A DNA stretch of 64,000 nucleotides from Flavobacterium sp. (GTDB lineage Bacteria; Bacteroidota; Bacteroidia; Flavobacteriales; Flavobacteriaceae). Of the stretch, positions 7,626 through 16,246 are shown in pieces. The notes beneath the pieces were generated by a model. It saw only the letters and a list, made by a program, of their open reading frames with translations, searched no databases and was not told the DNA's origin. Each line of letters opens with the position of its first letter. The stretch's first letter is position 1. The stretch is from NCBI RefSeq assembly GCF_039595935.1, contig NZ_JBCNKR010000006.1, positions 372,001-436,000 of the forward strand, in the 5' to 3' direction. The position numbers and the translations under genes are program-made.

Positions 7626-9428
7626 ATGGGTTTAGTTACCGCGAAAGAAGTTGCAAAGGCAATAAATGTTGAAAAGTACGGAGTATTTGGTACTTTTTCA
7701 GGCTGGATTCTTATGAAGGTTCTTAAGATCTCTACCCTTAATAAAATTTACGACCGTAATAAGCATCTGGAGGATCTTGCGTTTTTAAACGGAATTTTGG
7801 ATGAAATGGAAATTAAATTCGAAATCCCGGAAGAAGATTTGAAACGTCTGCCGAAAGATGGTGCGTATATTACTATTTCAAATCACCCGCTTGGAGGTAT
7901 TGATGGTATTTTGCTTTTGAAATTGATGCTTGAAAGAGAACCAAATTTCAAAATCATTGCCAACTTTCTATTACACAGAATCGTTCCGATGAAAAAGTAC
8001 ATTATGCCGGTTAATCCTTTTGAAAATCATAAGGATGCAAAATCGAGCGTAATTGGTATTAAGGAAACTTTACGTCATTTAAGCGACGGAAAACCATTAG
8101 GGATTTTTCCCGCAGGTGAAGTTTCTACTTATAAAGATGGTAAATTAGTTGTTGATAAACCTTGGGAAGAAGGCGCTCTGAAATTGATCAGAAAAGCAAA
8201 AGTTCCGGTTGTACCTATTTACTTTCACGCCAAAAACAGTAAATTATTCTATTGGCTTTCTAAAATTGATGACACTTTGCGTACTGCAAAACTGCCGTCT
8301 GAATTGCTTACACAAAAAGACCGCGTTATAAAAGTTCGTATTGGAAAACCTATTTCTGTAAGTGAACAAAATGAAATAGAATCGTTTGAAGAATATTCAG
8401 AATTCTTAAGACGTAAAACTTATATGCTTGCTAATCCTTTTGAGAAAGACACGAAATTGATAGACACAGCAAGTTTAAAAATTCCTAAAGCGCCTAAAAA
8501 AATCGTTACGCCGGCAAATGAATCAAAATTGATTGATGAAGTTCAGGCTTTAAGAGACAGTGATTCGAGATTTTTACAAAGCAAAAACTACGAAGTATTC
8601 TTCGCAAGCGCAAAGCAAATTCCGAATATTTTACACGAAATAGGACGTTTACGCGAAATTACTTTCCGTGAAGTAGGCGAAGGAACCAATGAATCTATTG
8701 ACTTAGACGAATACGACCAATATTATCACCATATGTTTTTATGGGATGATGAAACCAAAAAAATCGCCGGAGCTTATCGTATGGGATTAGGTTCTGAGAT
8801 TTATCCAAAATACGGAATCGAAGGTTTCTACTTAACTGATCTTTTCAGATTTGAACCGGAACTTCACGATATGATGCACAAATCTATCGAAATGGGCCGT
8901 GCATTTATTGTAAAAGAATACCAGCAAAAACCAATGCCATTATTCCTTTTATGGAAAGGTATTATTCATACTACTCTGCGTCACCCTGAACACAAATATT
9001 TGGTTGGAGGAGTAAGTATCAGTAATCAGTTTTCTGACTTCTCTAAATCGCTTATGATTGAGTTCATGAAGTCTAACTATTATGACCCTTATATTGCGCA
9101 GTATATCCATCCGAAAAAGGCTTATAAAGTAAAATTAAAAGATGCTGATAAAGATTTTATCTTCGACGAAGCAGAATCTGATTTAAATAAATTCGACAAA
9201 ATCATTGACGAATTAGAACCAGGAAATTTACGCTTACCTGTTTTAATTAAAAAGTACATCAAACAAAATGCACGTGTAGTTGCTTTTAACGTTGATCCGC
9301 TTTTTAATAACGCAATTGACGGCTTAATGTACATCAGAATTGCAGATATTCCGGAAAGTACAATGAAGCCTGTTATCGAGGAATTTCAGATTGAATTGGA
9401 AAAGAAATTATCTGAGAAGGAAGATTAA
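7626..9428 (+). CDS. olsF: bifunctional ornithine/glycine-type aminolipid acyltransferase (OlsF-like)
   Basis: This is a 600-residue two-domain protein. Residues about 60-290 form a PlsC-type O-acyltransferase with 'SNHPLGGIDG' (His87 and Asp93, an HX5D spacing) and 'FPAGEVST' near 161-168. Residues about 310-570 resemble OlsB/hemolysin-type N-acyltransferases, with 'LREITFREVGEGTNESIDLDEYD', 'AGAYRMGLG', 'EMGRAFI' and 'LVGGVSISNQF'. OlsF enzymes, described in Serratia and Flavobacterium, acylate an amino acid on nitrogen and then on the 3-hydroxyl, giving ornithine or related aminolipids in the membrane. The amino acid used here cannot be read from sequence. The gene is monocistronic with a strong terminator. 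Confidence 0.85.
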   Translation: MGLVTAKEVAKAINVEKYGVFGTFSGWILMKVLKISTLNKIYDRNKHLEDLAFLNGILDEMEIKFEIPEEDLKRLPKDGAYITISNHPLGGIDGILLLKLMLEREPNFKIIANFLLHRIVPMKKYIMPVNPFENHKDAKSSVIGIKETLRHLSDGKPLGIFPAGEVSTYKDGKLVVDKPWEEGALKLIRKAKVPVVPIYFHAKNSKLFYWLSKIDDTLRTAKLPSELLTQKDRVIKVRIGKPISVSEQNEIESFEEYSEFLRRKTYMLANPFEKDTKLIDTASLKIPKAPKKIVTPANESKLIDEVQALRDSDSRFLQSKNYEVFFASAKQIPNILHEIGRLREITFREVGEGTNESIDLDEYDQYYHHMFLWDDETKKIAGAYRMGLGSEIYPKYGIEGFYLTDLFRFEPELHDMMHKSIEMGRAFIVKEYQQKPMPLFLLWKGIIHTTLRHPEHKYLVGGVSISNQFSDFSKSLMIEFMKSNYYDPYIAQYIHPKKAYKVKLKDADKDFIFDEAESDLNKFDKIIDELEPGNLRLPVLIKKYIKQNARVVAFNVDPLFNNAIDGLMYIRIADIPESTMKPVIEEFQIELEKKLSEKED

Positions 9429-9444
9429 ATGATTAATCATATAA

Positions 9445-9486
9445 AAGAAGACTCATAAATTTAGATTTATGAGTCTTCTTTTTTTA
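9445..9486. terminator. strong bidirectional terminator
   Basis: A perfect 16-bp stem (AAGAAGACTCATAAAT and its complement) with a 4-base loop is followed by a T run. It separates the convergent olsF and SUFU-domain genes. Confidence 0.9.
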
Positions 9487-9494
9487 TACTATTC

Positions 9495-10592
9495 TTAAAC
9501 AACTTCTTGTCGCTCCAAACTAAATATTTCTTCACCAATAGTATCCAGTTTATCCAGTATAACTTTAGAACCAGATTCTTTCATCATCTTCCATTCTTTA
9601 TCAGAAACAGGTACTATCCATAAAAAATTAGTATGTGAATTTCCAAAAGCAGGTACATTCATTTCAGGCAGAAGTTTTAATTTATTCGTCAGAACTGCAT
9701 ACTTAAATTTTTCACTAGCAATTGTCTCAAATTCTACTGTATGTCCTTCTGCTACAAATGTGATATAATCCCAAGGTATTGCTGTAATTCCGCTTATTAG
9801 ACTTGCTATATTATTTATTTCATCATTTGTCAATCCTGATTTCAAAATAATTCCAAGTTCAATTCTATTTACCTTGCTAGCATCTTCATAATACATTTCT
9901 ACTTTTGGCTGCGGTCTTAATGAAACTGCTACAGTTGCAAATACAATCTTTTCTGTTCCTTCGTAAACATAAAGACCTTTTGGAGGCCAATCTGAATTAT
10001 CGATTGCATAATACTTCTCACTTTCTCCAAATATGTCTTCATAATAATCTAGAATTTGAGGCTGTAAAGACTGAAAAGGATTCACTTCTTCATTCCATTC
10101 TTTAATAAAAGAGATTGCATTATTTATACGTTTTCTGATCTCATTATCTTCGGAAAGCTCCCAGGCAAAACCACCCTGACCATTACAATCTCGGGCGTAT
10201 CCACAGAATCCTCTGTCTCCTCCCCAGCTTGGAATTACACATAAAATCTCTCCATTTTCCAACAATGCTGCTCCATCTCCTTCTTCCATCCAGACAATTT
10301 CTAAATTCTTCTTATTAAGGCTTTCCTGGCCTTCAGGAAATTTACAAAATTCTTTAGTCAACATAGGAGGAATACCTTTTTCCATCAGTTTTACCTCTAT
10401 TTCTTCTGGCGCTTTAGTTAAATTTCTAATCCAACAGCTTTTCATACCAAAATCTTCATTATCACCAAACAAATAAAAATAAGCTGTTCTATTGTCTTGT
10501 TCCACAATTGCTGTGATTGGACAGTTAGGACTTCTTAATTCAAGAAGAACCCTCGGTTTTTCAATCTTATTTTTTCTGCTAAATAATCCCAT
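9495..10592 (-). CDS. suppressor-of-fused (SUFU)-domain protein
   Basis: This is a 365-residue soluble protein without a signal peptide. The C-terminal half (about 185-355) resembles the bacterial SUFU domain: 'YAIDNSDWPPKGLYVYEG', 'LRPQPKVEMYYED', 'RIELGIILK', 'ITFVAEGHTVEFE' and 'LWIVPVSDKEWKMMKESG'. The N-terminal half has the 'FGMKSCWIRNLTKAP' and 'PSWGGDRGFCGYARDC' segments often found ahead of it. Bacterial SUFU-superfamily proteins are frequently immunity proteins in polymorphic toxin systems (established for the superfamily). No toxin gene is adjacent, so that role is only a possibility here. Confidence 0.75.
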   Translation of the reverse strand: MGLFSRKNKIEKPRVLLELRSPNCPITAIVEQDNRTAYFYLFGDNEDFGMKSCWIRNLTKAPEEIEVKLMEKGIPPMLTKEFCKFPEGQESLNKKNLEIVWMEEGDGAALLENGEILCVIPSWGGDRGFCGYARDCNGQGGFAWELSEDNEIRKRINNAISFIKEWNEEVNPFQSLQPQILDYYEDIFGESEKYYAIDNSDWPPKGLYVYEGTEKIVFATVAVSLRPQPKVEMYYEDASKVNRIELGIILKSGLTNDEINNIASLISGITAIPWDYITFVAEGHTVEFETIASEKFKYAVLTNKLKLLPEMNVPAFGNSHTNFLWIVPVSDKEWKMMKESGSKVILDKLDTIGEEIFSLERQEVV

Positions 10593-10704
10593 ATTTCTTT
10601 ATTATTTTTTTTCAGATTAAAATTCATATTGAAGTAAAGATTTTTATTTTAAAAAAGCATTATCCTCAACAAAAACTCTTTACCTTTATTCCATTAAATC
10701 AAAA

Positions 10705-10731
10705 ATCCCATCCGTGATAGCAGATGGGACT
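10705..10731 (-). terminator. terminator of distal TM2 gene
   Basis: On the minus strand a GTCCCATC / GATGGGAT stem with a loop of about 10 bases is followed by a T run, directly after the 79-residue TM2 gene. Confidence 0.75.
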
Positions 10732-10752
10732 TTTTTAATTTATAGCTTTTAT

Positions 10753-10992
10753 TTAAAACCAAGGTTTTTGACCAACCTGATACGTCTGATAAAACTCTTC
10801 ATCCGATTTTGTGAGATAAATAATTCCTTCAATTAAACCAATTAAGCCTCCAATTCCGCATAAAAGACCTAAAAGAAGCTGAATCACTCCTTCTTTACTA
10901 TATCCTAAATAAAACTTATGAATTCCTAATGCTCCTAATAAAATAGCCAGAATTCCTGCCGTTATTTTTTTATTCTCTTGAGTGCCTTCCAT
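10753..10992 (-). CDS. TM2-domain membrane protein (copy 2)
   Basis: This 79-residue protein consists almost entirely of a TM2 domain: a short polar N-terminus, 'AILLGALGIHKFYLGY', a second hydrophobic segment (about 36-58), and a polar C-terminal tail ending 'YQVGQKPWF'. TM2 proteins are small two-helix membrane proteins of unknown function, and the family often carries 'G.hrFYlG'. The last 30 residues are nearly identical to the neighbouring TM2 protein, so the two are tandem paralogs. It has its own terminator, and the gap upstream also holds a terminator for copy 1. Confidence 0.9.
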   Translation of the reverse strand: MEGTQENKKITAGILAILLGALGIHKFYLGYSKEGVIQLLLGLLCGIGGLIGLIEGIIYLTKSDEEFYQTYQVGQKPWF

Positions 10993-11013
10993 ATTGTGAT
11001 TATTTAAAATTGA

Positions 11014-11048
11014 TAAAAAAATCCCATTTGCTTTTACACAAATGGGAT
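11014..11048 (-). terminator. terminator after TM2 copy 1
   Basis: A perfect 10-bp stem (ATCCCATTTG / CAAATGGGAT, 11021-11030 and 11039-11048) is followed on the minus strand by a T run. Confidence 0.8.
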
Positions 11049-11059
11049 TAAATATATTT

Positions 11060-11338
11060 TTAGAACCAGCCTTTCTTACCTACTTGGTAAGTTTGGTAGA
11101 ATTCTTCATCTGATTTTGTCAGGTAAATGATTCCTTCAATGAAACCAATAATGCTACCGATTCCGCAAGTAACAACGCTTATTACAATTTGAAGAATTCC
11201 TTCTTGTGTATATCCTAAGATGAATTTGTGAATTCCAAATCCGCCTAATAAGATACCTAAAACTCCGGCAGCAACTTTTTTATTTTCTGGTCTTGGTCCA
11301 GATGGTGTATTCCAAGATTCTGGTTTTGTAGTCTCCAT
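11060..11338 (-). CDS. TM2-domain membrane protein (copy 1)
   Basis: This 92-residue protein has a Pro/Ser-rich N-terminal extension ('PESWNTPSGPRPENKK') followed by a TM2 domain with two hydrophobic helices around 'GILLGGFGIHKFILGY' and 'VISVVTCGIGSIIGFIEGIIYL'. The tail 'KSDEEFYQTYQVGKKGWF' is shared with the 79-residue paralog downstream. In the glycine-rich helix junction the usual Phe-Tyr is Phe-Ile here. The gene begins 24 bases after the DUF805 gene and is probably co-transcribed with it. Confidence 0.9.
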   Translation of the reverse strand: METTKPESWNTPSGPRPENKKVAAGVLGILLGGFGIHKFILGYTQEGILQIVISVVTCGIGSIIGFIEGIIYLTKSDEEFYQTYQVGKKGWF

Positions 11339-11362
11339 CTTCTTTATTACTAATATTTAAAA

Positions 11363-11734
11363 TTATAATTCAACTTTTCCTATTTCGTTAACTTCGTCAA
11401 ACTCGTTTTTAGGATCTGGTCCATATTCATTTACTCCTTTATCCCCTTCTGTACAAGCTAATATTAAACTATAAATAGGAATAAGAATAAACCATCCGCT
11501 TTTACCAACATCATGCATTCTTCTAACGCCAACAGCAAGCACAGGTACAAAAACTGCCAAAGTATAGACATTTATTAGTAACATTAAAGCTGGAGAAATT
11601 AATCCGGCAATAAAAGCTAAAGCAAAAACAATAATTATGTGTCCTAAAAAGAACATCCAATATTCTTTTCTTCTTGCTCTTCCATTAAAATTTGCATAGT
11701 TTTCAAAAACCACTTTTTTGTACCATTCAATCAT
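11363..11734 (-). CDS. DUF805 membrane protein
   Basis: This 123-residue inner-membrane protein has about three hydrophobic segments. Typical DUF805 signatures are 'NFNGRARRKEYWMFFL' at the start, 'VGVRRMHDVGKSGWFILIPI' in the second half, and 'GDKGVNEYGPDPK' near the end. The family has no assigned function. It heads a minus-strand group with two TM2 genes, and the pairing of small membrane proteins suggests a shared envelope role, which is inference only. Confidence 0.93.
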   Translation of the reverse strand: MIEWYKKVVFENYANFNGRARRKEYWMFFLGHIIIVFALAFIAGLISPALMLLINVYTLAVFVPVLAVGVRRMHDVGKSGWFILIPIYSLILACTEGDKGVNEYGPDPKNEFDEVNEIGKVEL

Positions 11735-11942
11735 AATTAATCAATTAGTTAGTTTATTCCTACTCTTTTAAGGATTTTCAGTTCCTCCTTTATAAAATTT
11801 TGTTAAAAAAATCGGAAACAATATTAAACAAAAATTATATTAAAAACTAATTCTGTAAGTTACTTTTACAGAAATCCCTTGTTATTAAAAACTAAATTGA
11901 TTATATTATGCAGAAGTGGTATTTTAATTTTGAATTTTATAA

Positions 11943-12890
11943 TTATTTAGAATAAATCTTCTTAATCTTATCAACTATAACCTGAGCCAATCGTTCATGA
12001 CTTTCAAAAGTCCATCCCGCGATATGCGGCGTTAATAAAGAATTCTTCGCTTCTAGCAAATATTGAAATGCTTCAGGAGTATTTTTATCCTGAAAAAGGG
12101 TTTCAAAAGACAATTTTTCATATTCCAAAACATCTAAACCGGCACCTAAAACCTTCTTGGTTTTCATGGCTTCAACTAAATCAGCTGTTACGATATTTTT
12201 TCCTCGTGAAGTATTTATAACCCAAAATGGTTTTTCGAAAGCATTTATAAAAGCAGCATCAACCATTTTATCCGTTTCGGGAGTCCACGGAAGATGTAAA
12301 CTCAGCACATCTGTTTTTTCCTGTAATTCTTTTAAAGTAACTTGTTTTGCATTATCATCCCCTACATTATCGAGAATGTCATAACAAAGTACCTCAACAT
12401 CAAAACCACGAAGTTTTTTGGCGAAAGCTTTACCCATGTTTCCATAACCAATAATTCCAACCGTTTTACCATCTAATTCATGACCGCGATTACTTTCACG
12501 ATTCCAGTGTCCGGCTTTAACTTCGGCATCAGCCTGATTCAAATTATTAAAAAGAGAAAGAATTACGCCAAGCGAATGTTCGGCAACTGCATTTCGGTTT
12601 CCTTCAGGCGCTGCAATTAAATGAATTCCTTTTGTTTCGGCATAATCACAATCAATACTTTCTAAACCCGCGCCTACTCTGGCAATAAACTGAAGATTTG
12701 TGGCTTTATCTAAAAAGGTTTTGTCGATCTTGAATCGGCTTCGAATTACAATTCCGTTATAATGCTGGATTTTAGCTTCAATTTCCTCTTTAGAAGATTT
12801 AAAATCGGCGTGGTTTTCAAAACCAGCTTCTTCTAACTGATTCCAAAGAACCGGATGATTGCTGTCGATATGAAGAATTTTTATGCTCAT
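11943..12890 (-). CDS. D-isomer-specific 2-hydroxyacid dehydrogenase
   Basis: This 315-residue enzyme is of the SerA/GhrA/PdxB superfamily. It has the split catalytic domain, the NAD-binding 'GIIGYGNMGKAFAKKL' Rossmann loop, and the active-site residues Arg in 'NTSRGKN', Glu in 'GLDVLEYEKLSF' and His in 'LTPHIAGWT'. It lacks an ACT domain, so a regulated full-length SerA is unlikely. Substrate candidates are 3-phosphoglycerate or short 2-hydroxy acids. It appears monocistronic, with its own -7 box. The 208 bases between it and the DUF805 start hold only a weak hairpin. Confidence 0.88.
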   Translation of the reverse strand: MSIKILHIDSNHPVLWNQLEEAGFENHADFKSSKEEIEAKIQHYNGIVIRSRFKIDKTFLDKATNLQFIARVGAGLESIDCDYAETKGIHLIAAPEGNRNAVAEHSLGVILSLFNNLNQADAEVKAGHWNRESNRGHELDGKTVGIIGYGNMGKAFAKKLRGFDVEVLCYDILDNVGDDNAKQVTLKELQEKTDVLSLHLPWTPETDKMVDAAFINAFEKPFWVINTSRGKNIVTADLVEAMKTKKVLGAGLDVLEYEKLSFETLFQDKNTPEAFQYLLEAKNSLLTPHIAGWTFESHERLAQVIVDKIKKIYSK

Positions 12891-12911
12891 TTTTATTCAA
12901 TTTTATAAAAA

Positions 12912-12919
12912 CAAAAATA
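12912..12919 (-). promoter_or_regulatory. putative -7 element for 2-hydroxyacid dehydrogenase
   Basis: The minus strand reads TATTTTTG (TAnnTTTG) 22 bases before the ATG. No clear TTG -33 box lies at the expected spacing. Confidence 0.4.
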
Positions 12920-13103
12920 CGGCTAAATATTAATTCTTTAGTTTTAAAAATTGTCATTTCAGAAATCACATACACCTTGCATCTTTGTTGCTTTGTTTCT
13001 CTGTTCCTCTATCCCTCCTTTTTTATTGGTCAGATTTTTTTTAACTTTGAAAAATAAGCCTCAAAAGAAATTCCTTCTTTATAAATCATTACAATCTCTC
13101 CTC

Positions 13104-14249
13104 ATGAAATTAACCAAGACTTTTAAAGCCTTTTTTGAAAATGAAAAATCAGGAGGATTGCTCTTATTATTTGTTACGATCCTCTCTCTCTATGCAGCCA
13201 ACTCTTCATTCGCTGAAAATTATATCGCTTTTTGGGAAAAAGATTTGGGCGGTCACTCCATTACACACTGGATTAATGACGGGCTAATGACCATTTTCTT
13301 TTTGTTGATTGGTTTAGAGCTGGAACGTGAAATTTATCATGGCGAATTATCAAACATCAAAAATGCTTCGCTGCCTATTATGGGGGCTCTTGGCGGAATG
13401 CTTATTCCGGCTGCAATTTTTCTTGCTTTAAACTTTAAAACACCAACTCAAAACGGCGCGGGAATCCCGATGGCAACTGATATTGCTTTTGCGATTGGTA
13501 TATTATCGCTATTAGGAGATAAAGTTCCTGCTTCGCTAAAAGTCTTTTTAACGGCTCTTGCTGTAATAGACGATTTAGGCGCCATAATTGTAATTGCAAT
13601 ATTCTACACTACTGCAATTTCATTTGTAAACCTGGGAATAGCTCTCGGAATTTGGATTTTGTTATTTGTTTTAAACCGAATGAAAATTCATAATCTCATT
13701 CCGTATTTAATTGGAGGGGCAGTAATGTGGTATTTTATGCTAAACTCGGGAATTCATGCCACCATAACCGGAGTTATTTTGGCCTTTGTAATTCCGTTTG
13801 GAGATGGTGGCGAAAAAACATCTTCATACAAATTGCAGCACTTTTTACATAAACCTGTTGCATTTGTAATTTTACCTTTGTTTGCAATTGCAAATACTTG
13901 TATTGCCATCGATTCAAATTGGCATATGGGACTGAATCATCCTAATGCATTTGGAATAATCCTGGGCTTAGTAGTTGGAAAACCTTTAGGAATTGCACTT
14001 TTCTCTTCTATTGGAGTAAGTGCGGGGTTGTGCGCTTTGCCAAAAAGTTTAAAATGGGCGCATATTTTAGGTGCGGGAATGCTGGGAGGAATTGGCTTTA
14101 CGATGTCTATTTTTATAACTCTTTTGGCTTTTAATGATCCTGAAACTATTCTCTATTCTAAAATATCAATTCTTATTGCTTCTGTTCTTTCTGGCGCATT
14201 TGGATTTGCTTATTTAAAGCTTGTTCTGACGAAAAAGAAAAGTGTTTAG
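13104..14249 (+). CDS. nhaA: Na+/H+ antiporter NhaA
   Basis: This 381-residue integral membrane antiporter has about 12 predicted helices. It exchanges cytoplasmic Na+ for external H+ and supports salt and pH homeostasis. The Asp pair of the ion site is present as 'VIDDLGAI' (Asp156-Asp157), together with 'ATDIAFAIG' (Asp126), equivalent to E. coli Asp163/164 and Asp133. I chose the ATG at 13104 because it gives the standard N-terminus ('FKAFFENEKSGGLLLL') and length (E. coli 388). The reading frame extends upstream to 12951 without such support. Confidence 0.95.
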   Translation: MKLTKTFKAFFENEKSGGLLLLFVTILSLYAANSSFAENYIAFWEKDLGGHSITHWINDGLMTIFFLLIGLELEREIYHGELSNIKNASLPIMGALGGMLIPAAIFLALNFKTPTQNGAGIPMATDIAFAIGILSLLGDKVPASLKVFLTALAVIDDLGAIIVIAIFYTTAISFVNLGIALGIWILLFVLNRMKIHNLIPYLIGGAVMWYFMLNSGIHATITGVILAFVIPFGDGGEKTSSYKLQHFLHKPVAFVILPLFAIANTCIAIDSNWHMGLNHPNAFGIILGLVVGKPLGIALFSSIGVSAGLCALPKSLKWAHILGAGMLGGIGFTMSIFITLLAFNDPETILYSKISILIASVLSGAFGFAYLKLVLTKKKSV

Positions 14250-14253
14250 TTTT

Positions 14254-14292
14254 CGCACACAGATTTAGCAGATATAAACAGATTAATTTTAA
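14254..14292. repeat. CAGATT-type degenerate intergenic repeat
   Basis: Repeated CAGATT/AGCAGAT words fill the short gap between nhaA and the next gene. Similar stretches occur at 16190-16240, 38001-38135 and 51258-51346. Confidence 0.5.
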
Positions 14293-14295
14293 TAA

Positions 14296-14835
14296 ATGAA
14301 AAAGTATTATTCCTTGTTTGCAATCCTTGTTTTATTATCGTCATGTAACGATAAAAAGCCTGAAACTCTATCAAAAGCAAATATTTCTAAAGATACAATT
14401 GCTCTTCAAACGGGCAATAATGAAAATGTAATTGAAGGAATTTATGAAACTCAAGCTGAAGAAAATAATTCAGATGACTGCGCAATTTCATTAAAAATGA
14501 CCAAAACAAAAGATGGTTATTCTTATTTCCTGAAAACAAAAACACGACAATTAAAAGGAATTGCAACTTTCACCACAGAAGAATCTGGTGAAAAATATTT
14601 GGTTTTGGAAGGCATAAAATGGGATGAATACGAAGGTGACATAAGTCATGAAGAGGAAGAAAATGATTCTATTGCAAGTTTAGAAAAACCAGAACTTGAA
14701 ATTCCGGTTGGAATTACTGCTGGTTATGTAAAAGATACACTGACTATTCAAAATTATGGCAACTCGATGAATTCCTATACAAAGCTTTCAGAGTGTGGAA
14801 GAAAGTATATTCGATTGATTAAATTACAAAAGTAA
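14296..14835 (+). CDS. hypothetical lipoprotein
   Basis: This 179-residue protein has a lipoprotein signal (Cys17 in 'LLSSC'). The mature part is polar and acidic, with an 'EEEENDS' stretch around residues 118-124, and ends 'YIRLIKLQK'. I recognise no domain; the beta-strand-like alternation suggests a small beta-rich periplasmic protein. A c-type cytochrome gene starts 24 bases downstream, so co-transcription is likely, but no functional link can be shown. Confidence 0.75.
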   Translation: MKKYYSLFAILVLLSSCNDKKPETLSKANISKDTIALQTGNNENVIEGIYETQAEENNSDDCAISLKMTKTKDGYSYFLKTKTRQLKGIATFTTEESGEKYLVLEGIKWDEYEGDISHEEEENDSIASLEKPELEIPVGITAGYVKDTLTIQNYGNSMNSYTKLSECGRKYIRLIKLQK

Positions 14836-14859
14836 AACTCCAAATCCCAATCTTCATAA

Positions 14860-15276
14860 ATGAAGACAATAAAACAAATACTTACGACATCAATATCTCT
14901 AATAATATTGCTTGTAGGTTTTATATTTTATCAAATAAAATATGAAACACAAGCCGATTATTTAGTTTGTCAAATCCCTGTTCCTTTTTGTGGAACCAAT
15001 GCTCCTCCTTTAACAGAAAGCCAAGAAAAAGGAAGAGAACTATTTAATTCTAATTGCGCTGCTTGCCATAAACTAGATTACAGAAGCACTGGACCACCAT
15101 TACGCAATAGAGATTCGCTTGTTTTTGCAAAATGGATACTTCAAAAAAACTATAAAATAGACAGCATTAAAATTGAAAAATTAGGAATTGATTATCACAA
15201 AACTATGTTTAAAGAATACATAAATAAAGAAAATCTTCCTTTAATAATTGATTATTGCTCAAGACCGCGTTACTAA
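14860..15276 (+). CDS. small membrane-anchored c-type cytochrome
   Basis: This 138-residue protein has an N-terminal membrane anchor (about 8-25) and one heme c site, C66-A-A-C69-H70, in 'ELFNSNCAACHKLDYRSTGPPL'. 'STGPPL' after the heme site is typical of class I cytochrome c. A Met in 'YHKTMFKEY' (about residue 109) could be the sixth heme ligand. It likely transfers electrons at the periplasmic face of the inner membrane. Two extra cysteines (37 and 44) precede the heme domain. Its partner oxidase is not in the window. Confidence 0.85.
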   Translation: MKTIKQILTTSISLIILLVGFIFYQIKYETQADYLVCQIPVPFCGTNAPPLTESQEKGRELFNSNCAACHKLDYRSTGPPLRNRDSLVFAKWILQKNYKIDSIKIEKLGIDYHKTMFKEYINKENLPLIIDYCSRPRY

Positions 15277-15292
15277 AAGTTTCAAAAAACAA

Positions 15293-15330
15293 AAATTCCA
15301 AATCCCATCAAGAATTGGAATTTGGAATTT
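15293..15330. terminator. hairpin between convergent genes
   Basis: An 11-bp stem (AAATTCCAAAT / ATTTGGAATTT) with a loop of about 16 bases lies between the convergent cytochrome and proC genes. The T run is short. Confidence 0.5.
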
Positions 15331-15353
15331 CAAATATTGTAATTTCTTTAAAA

Positions 15354-16131
15354 CTAACCTTTGATTTGTTTCAAAGAAGTTTTAATCCCTTTAATTAAAG
15401 ATGAACTGAAACCATTGTGTTCCATTTCATTTAAACCAACAATTGTGCAGCCCTGAGGCGTCGTTACGCGGTCAATTAATTGTTCCGGGTGAACTCTCTC
15501 TTCTAAAAGCATTTTGGCAGCTCCTTTTACCGTTTGTGCCGCAATTGCCAGAGCAGTGTTAGAATCAAACCCAATTTCAATTCCGGCCTGCATAGAAGCA
15601 CGAATATAACGTAAAGCATATGCAGTACCGCAAGCACCTAAAACTGTCGCTGCATCCATCAATTTTTCGTCGATTACCGGAGCCGTTCCTAAATCCTGAA
15701 ACAAGTCAACAATTGGCAATGCTTTTTCTCTGTCTTTTTCAGGAAAAGAAATACAAGTTGCCGATTCTCCAAACTGTGCTCGCAATATTTGGCATAATAC
15801 GCACAACCGGATATTCATTATTTGTTTTAGATTGAAGAACATCTAAAGACAATCCGCTTACTGCAGAAGCAATAGTTTTGTTTTGAATTACCGGAAGAAT
15901 CTCTGCCAAAACTGTATCAACCTGATACGGTTTTATGGTTAGGATCACTACATCGGCTTCCTGAATGTTGTGTTTATTATCGTTAGAAACCGTAATTCCG
16001 TATTCGGCTAAATATTGAATACTCGCCGTGTTTCTTCTGGTTACAGTTACCTGATTATTTTTAGAAAATTTTGCGATTCCCAAGGCAATAGAAACGCCAA
16101 GGTTTCCTCCCCCTATAATGTGTACTTTCAT
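15354..16131 (-). pseudogene. proC: pyrroline-5-carboxylate reductase, frameshifted
   Basis: ProC reduces pyrroline-5-carboxylate to proline with NAD(P)H. The N-terminal Rossmann part (start at 16131, 'MKVHIIGGGNLGVSIALGI') stays in frame to 'VVRIMPNIA' and then runs into nonsense. The C-terminal part resumes one frame over with 'AQFGESATCISFPEKD' and has the family features 'VLGACGTAYALRYI' and 'VTTPQGCTIVGLNEME'. Removing one base (T at 15780 on the plus strand) gives '...MPNIAAQFGESAT...' and a normal protein of about 258 residues. The extra base is not in a homopolymer. Either the gene is broken or the sequence has an error; the rest is well conserved, which favours error. Confidence 0.9.
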
Positions 16132-16189
16132 CCTGCTTGGTTTTAATTTATTTTTTGGCTGCTGAATAGCAGATTTTTTCGGCGTGTAA

Positions 16190-16240
16190 ATTACGCAGAT
16201 TTTACAGATTTTAAATCACTGTAATCTATTAATTTGTGGC
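16190..16240. repeat. CAGATT-type degenerate intergenic repeat
   Basis: ACGCAGATTTTACAGATT followed by TGTGGC-type words lies between the mgtE 3' end and the proC start. It belongs to the dispersed family seen at 38001-38135 and 51258-51346. Confidence 0.5.
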
Positions 16241-16246
16241 AAAAAA

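Noticed and set aside
11735-11942. Possible small gene or riboswitch before DUF805
   Set aside because: Only a weak TTCTGTAA hairpin and a 15-codon frame are present, with no support.
12951-13103. Longer N-terminus for NhaA
   Set aside because: The extension does not match NhaA; the ATG at 13104 gives family-typical length and start.
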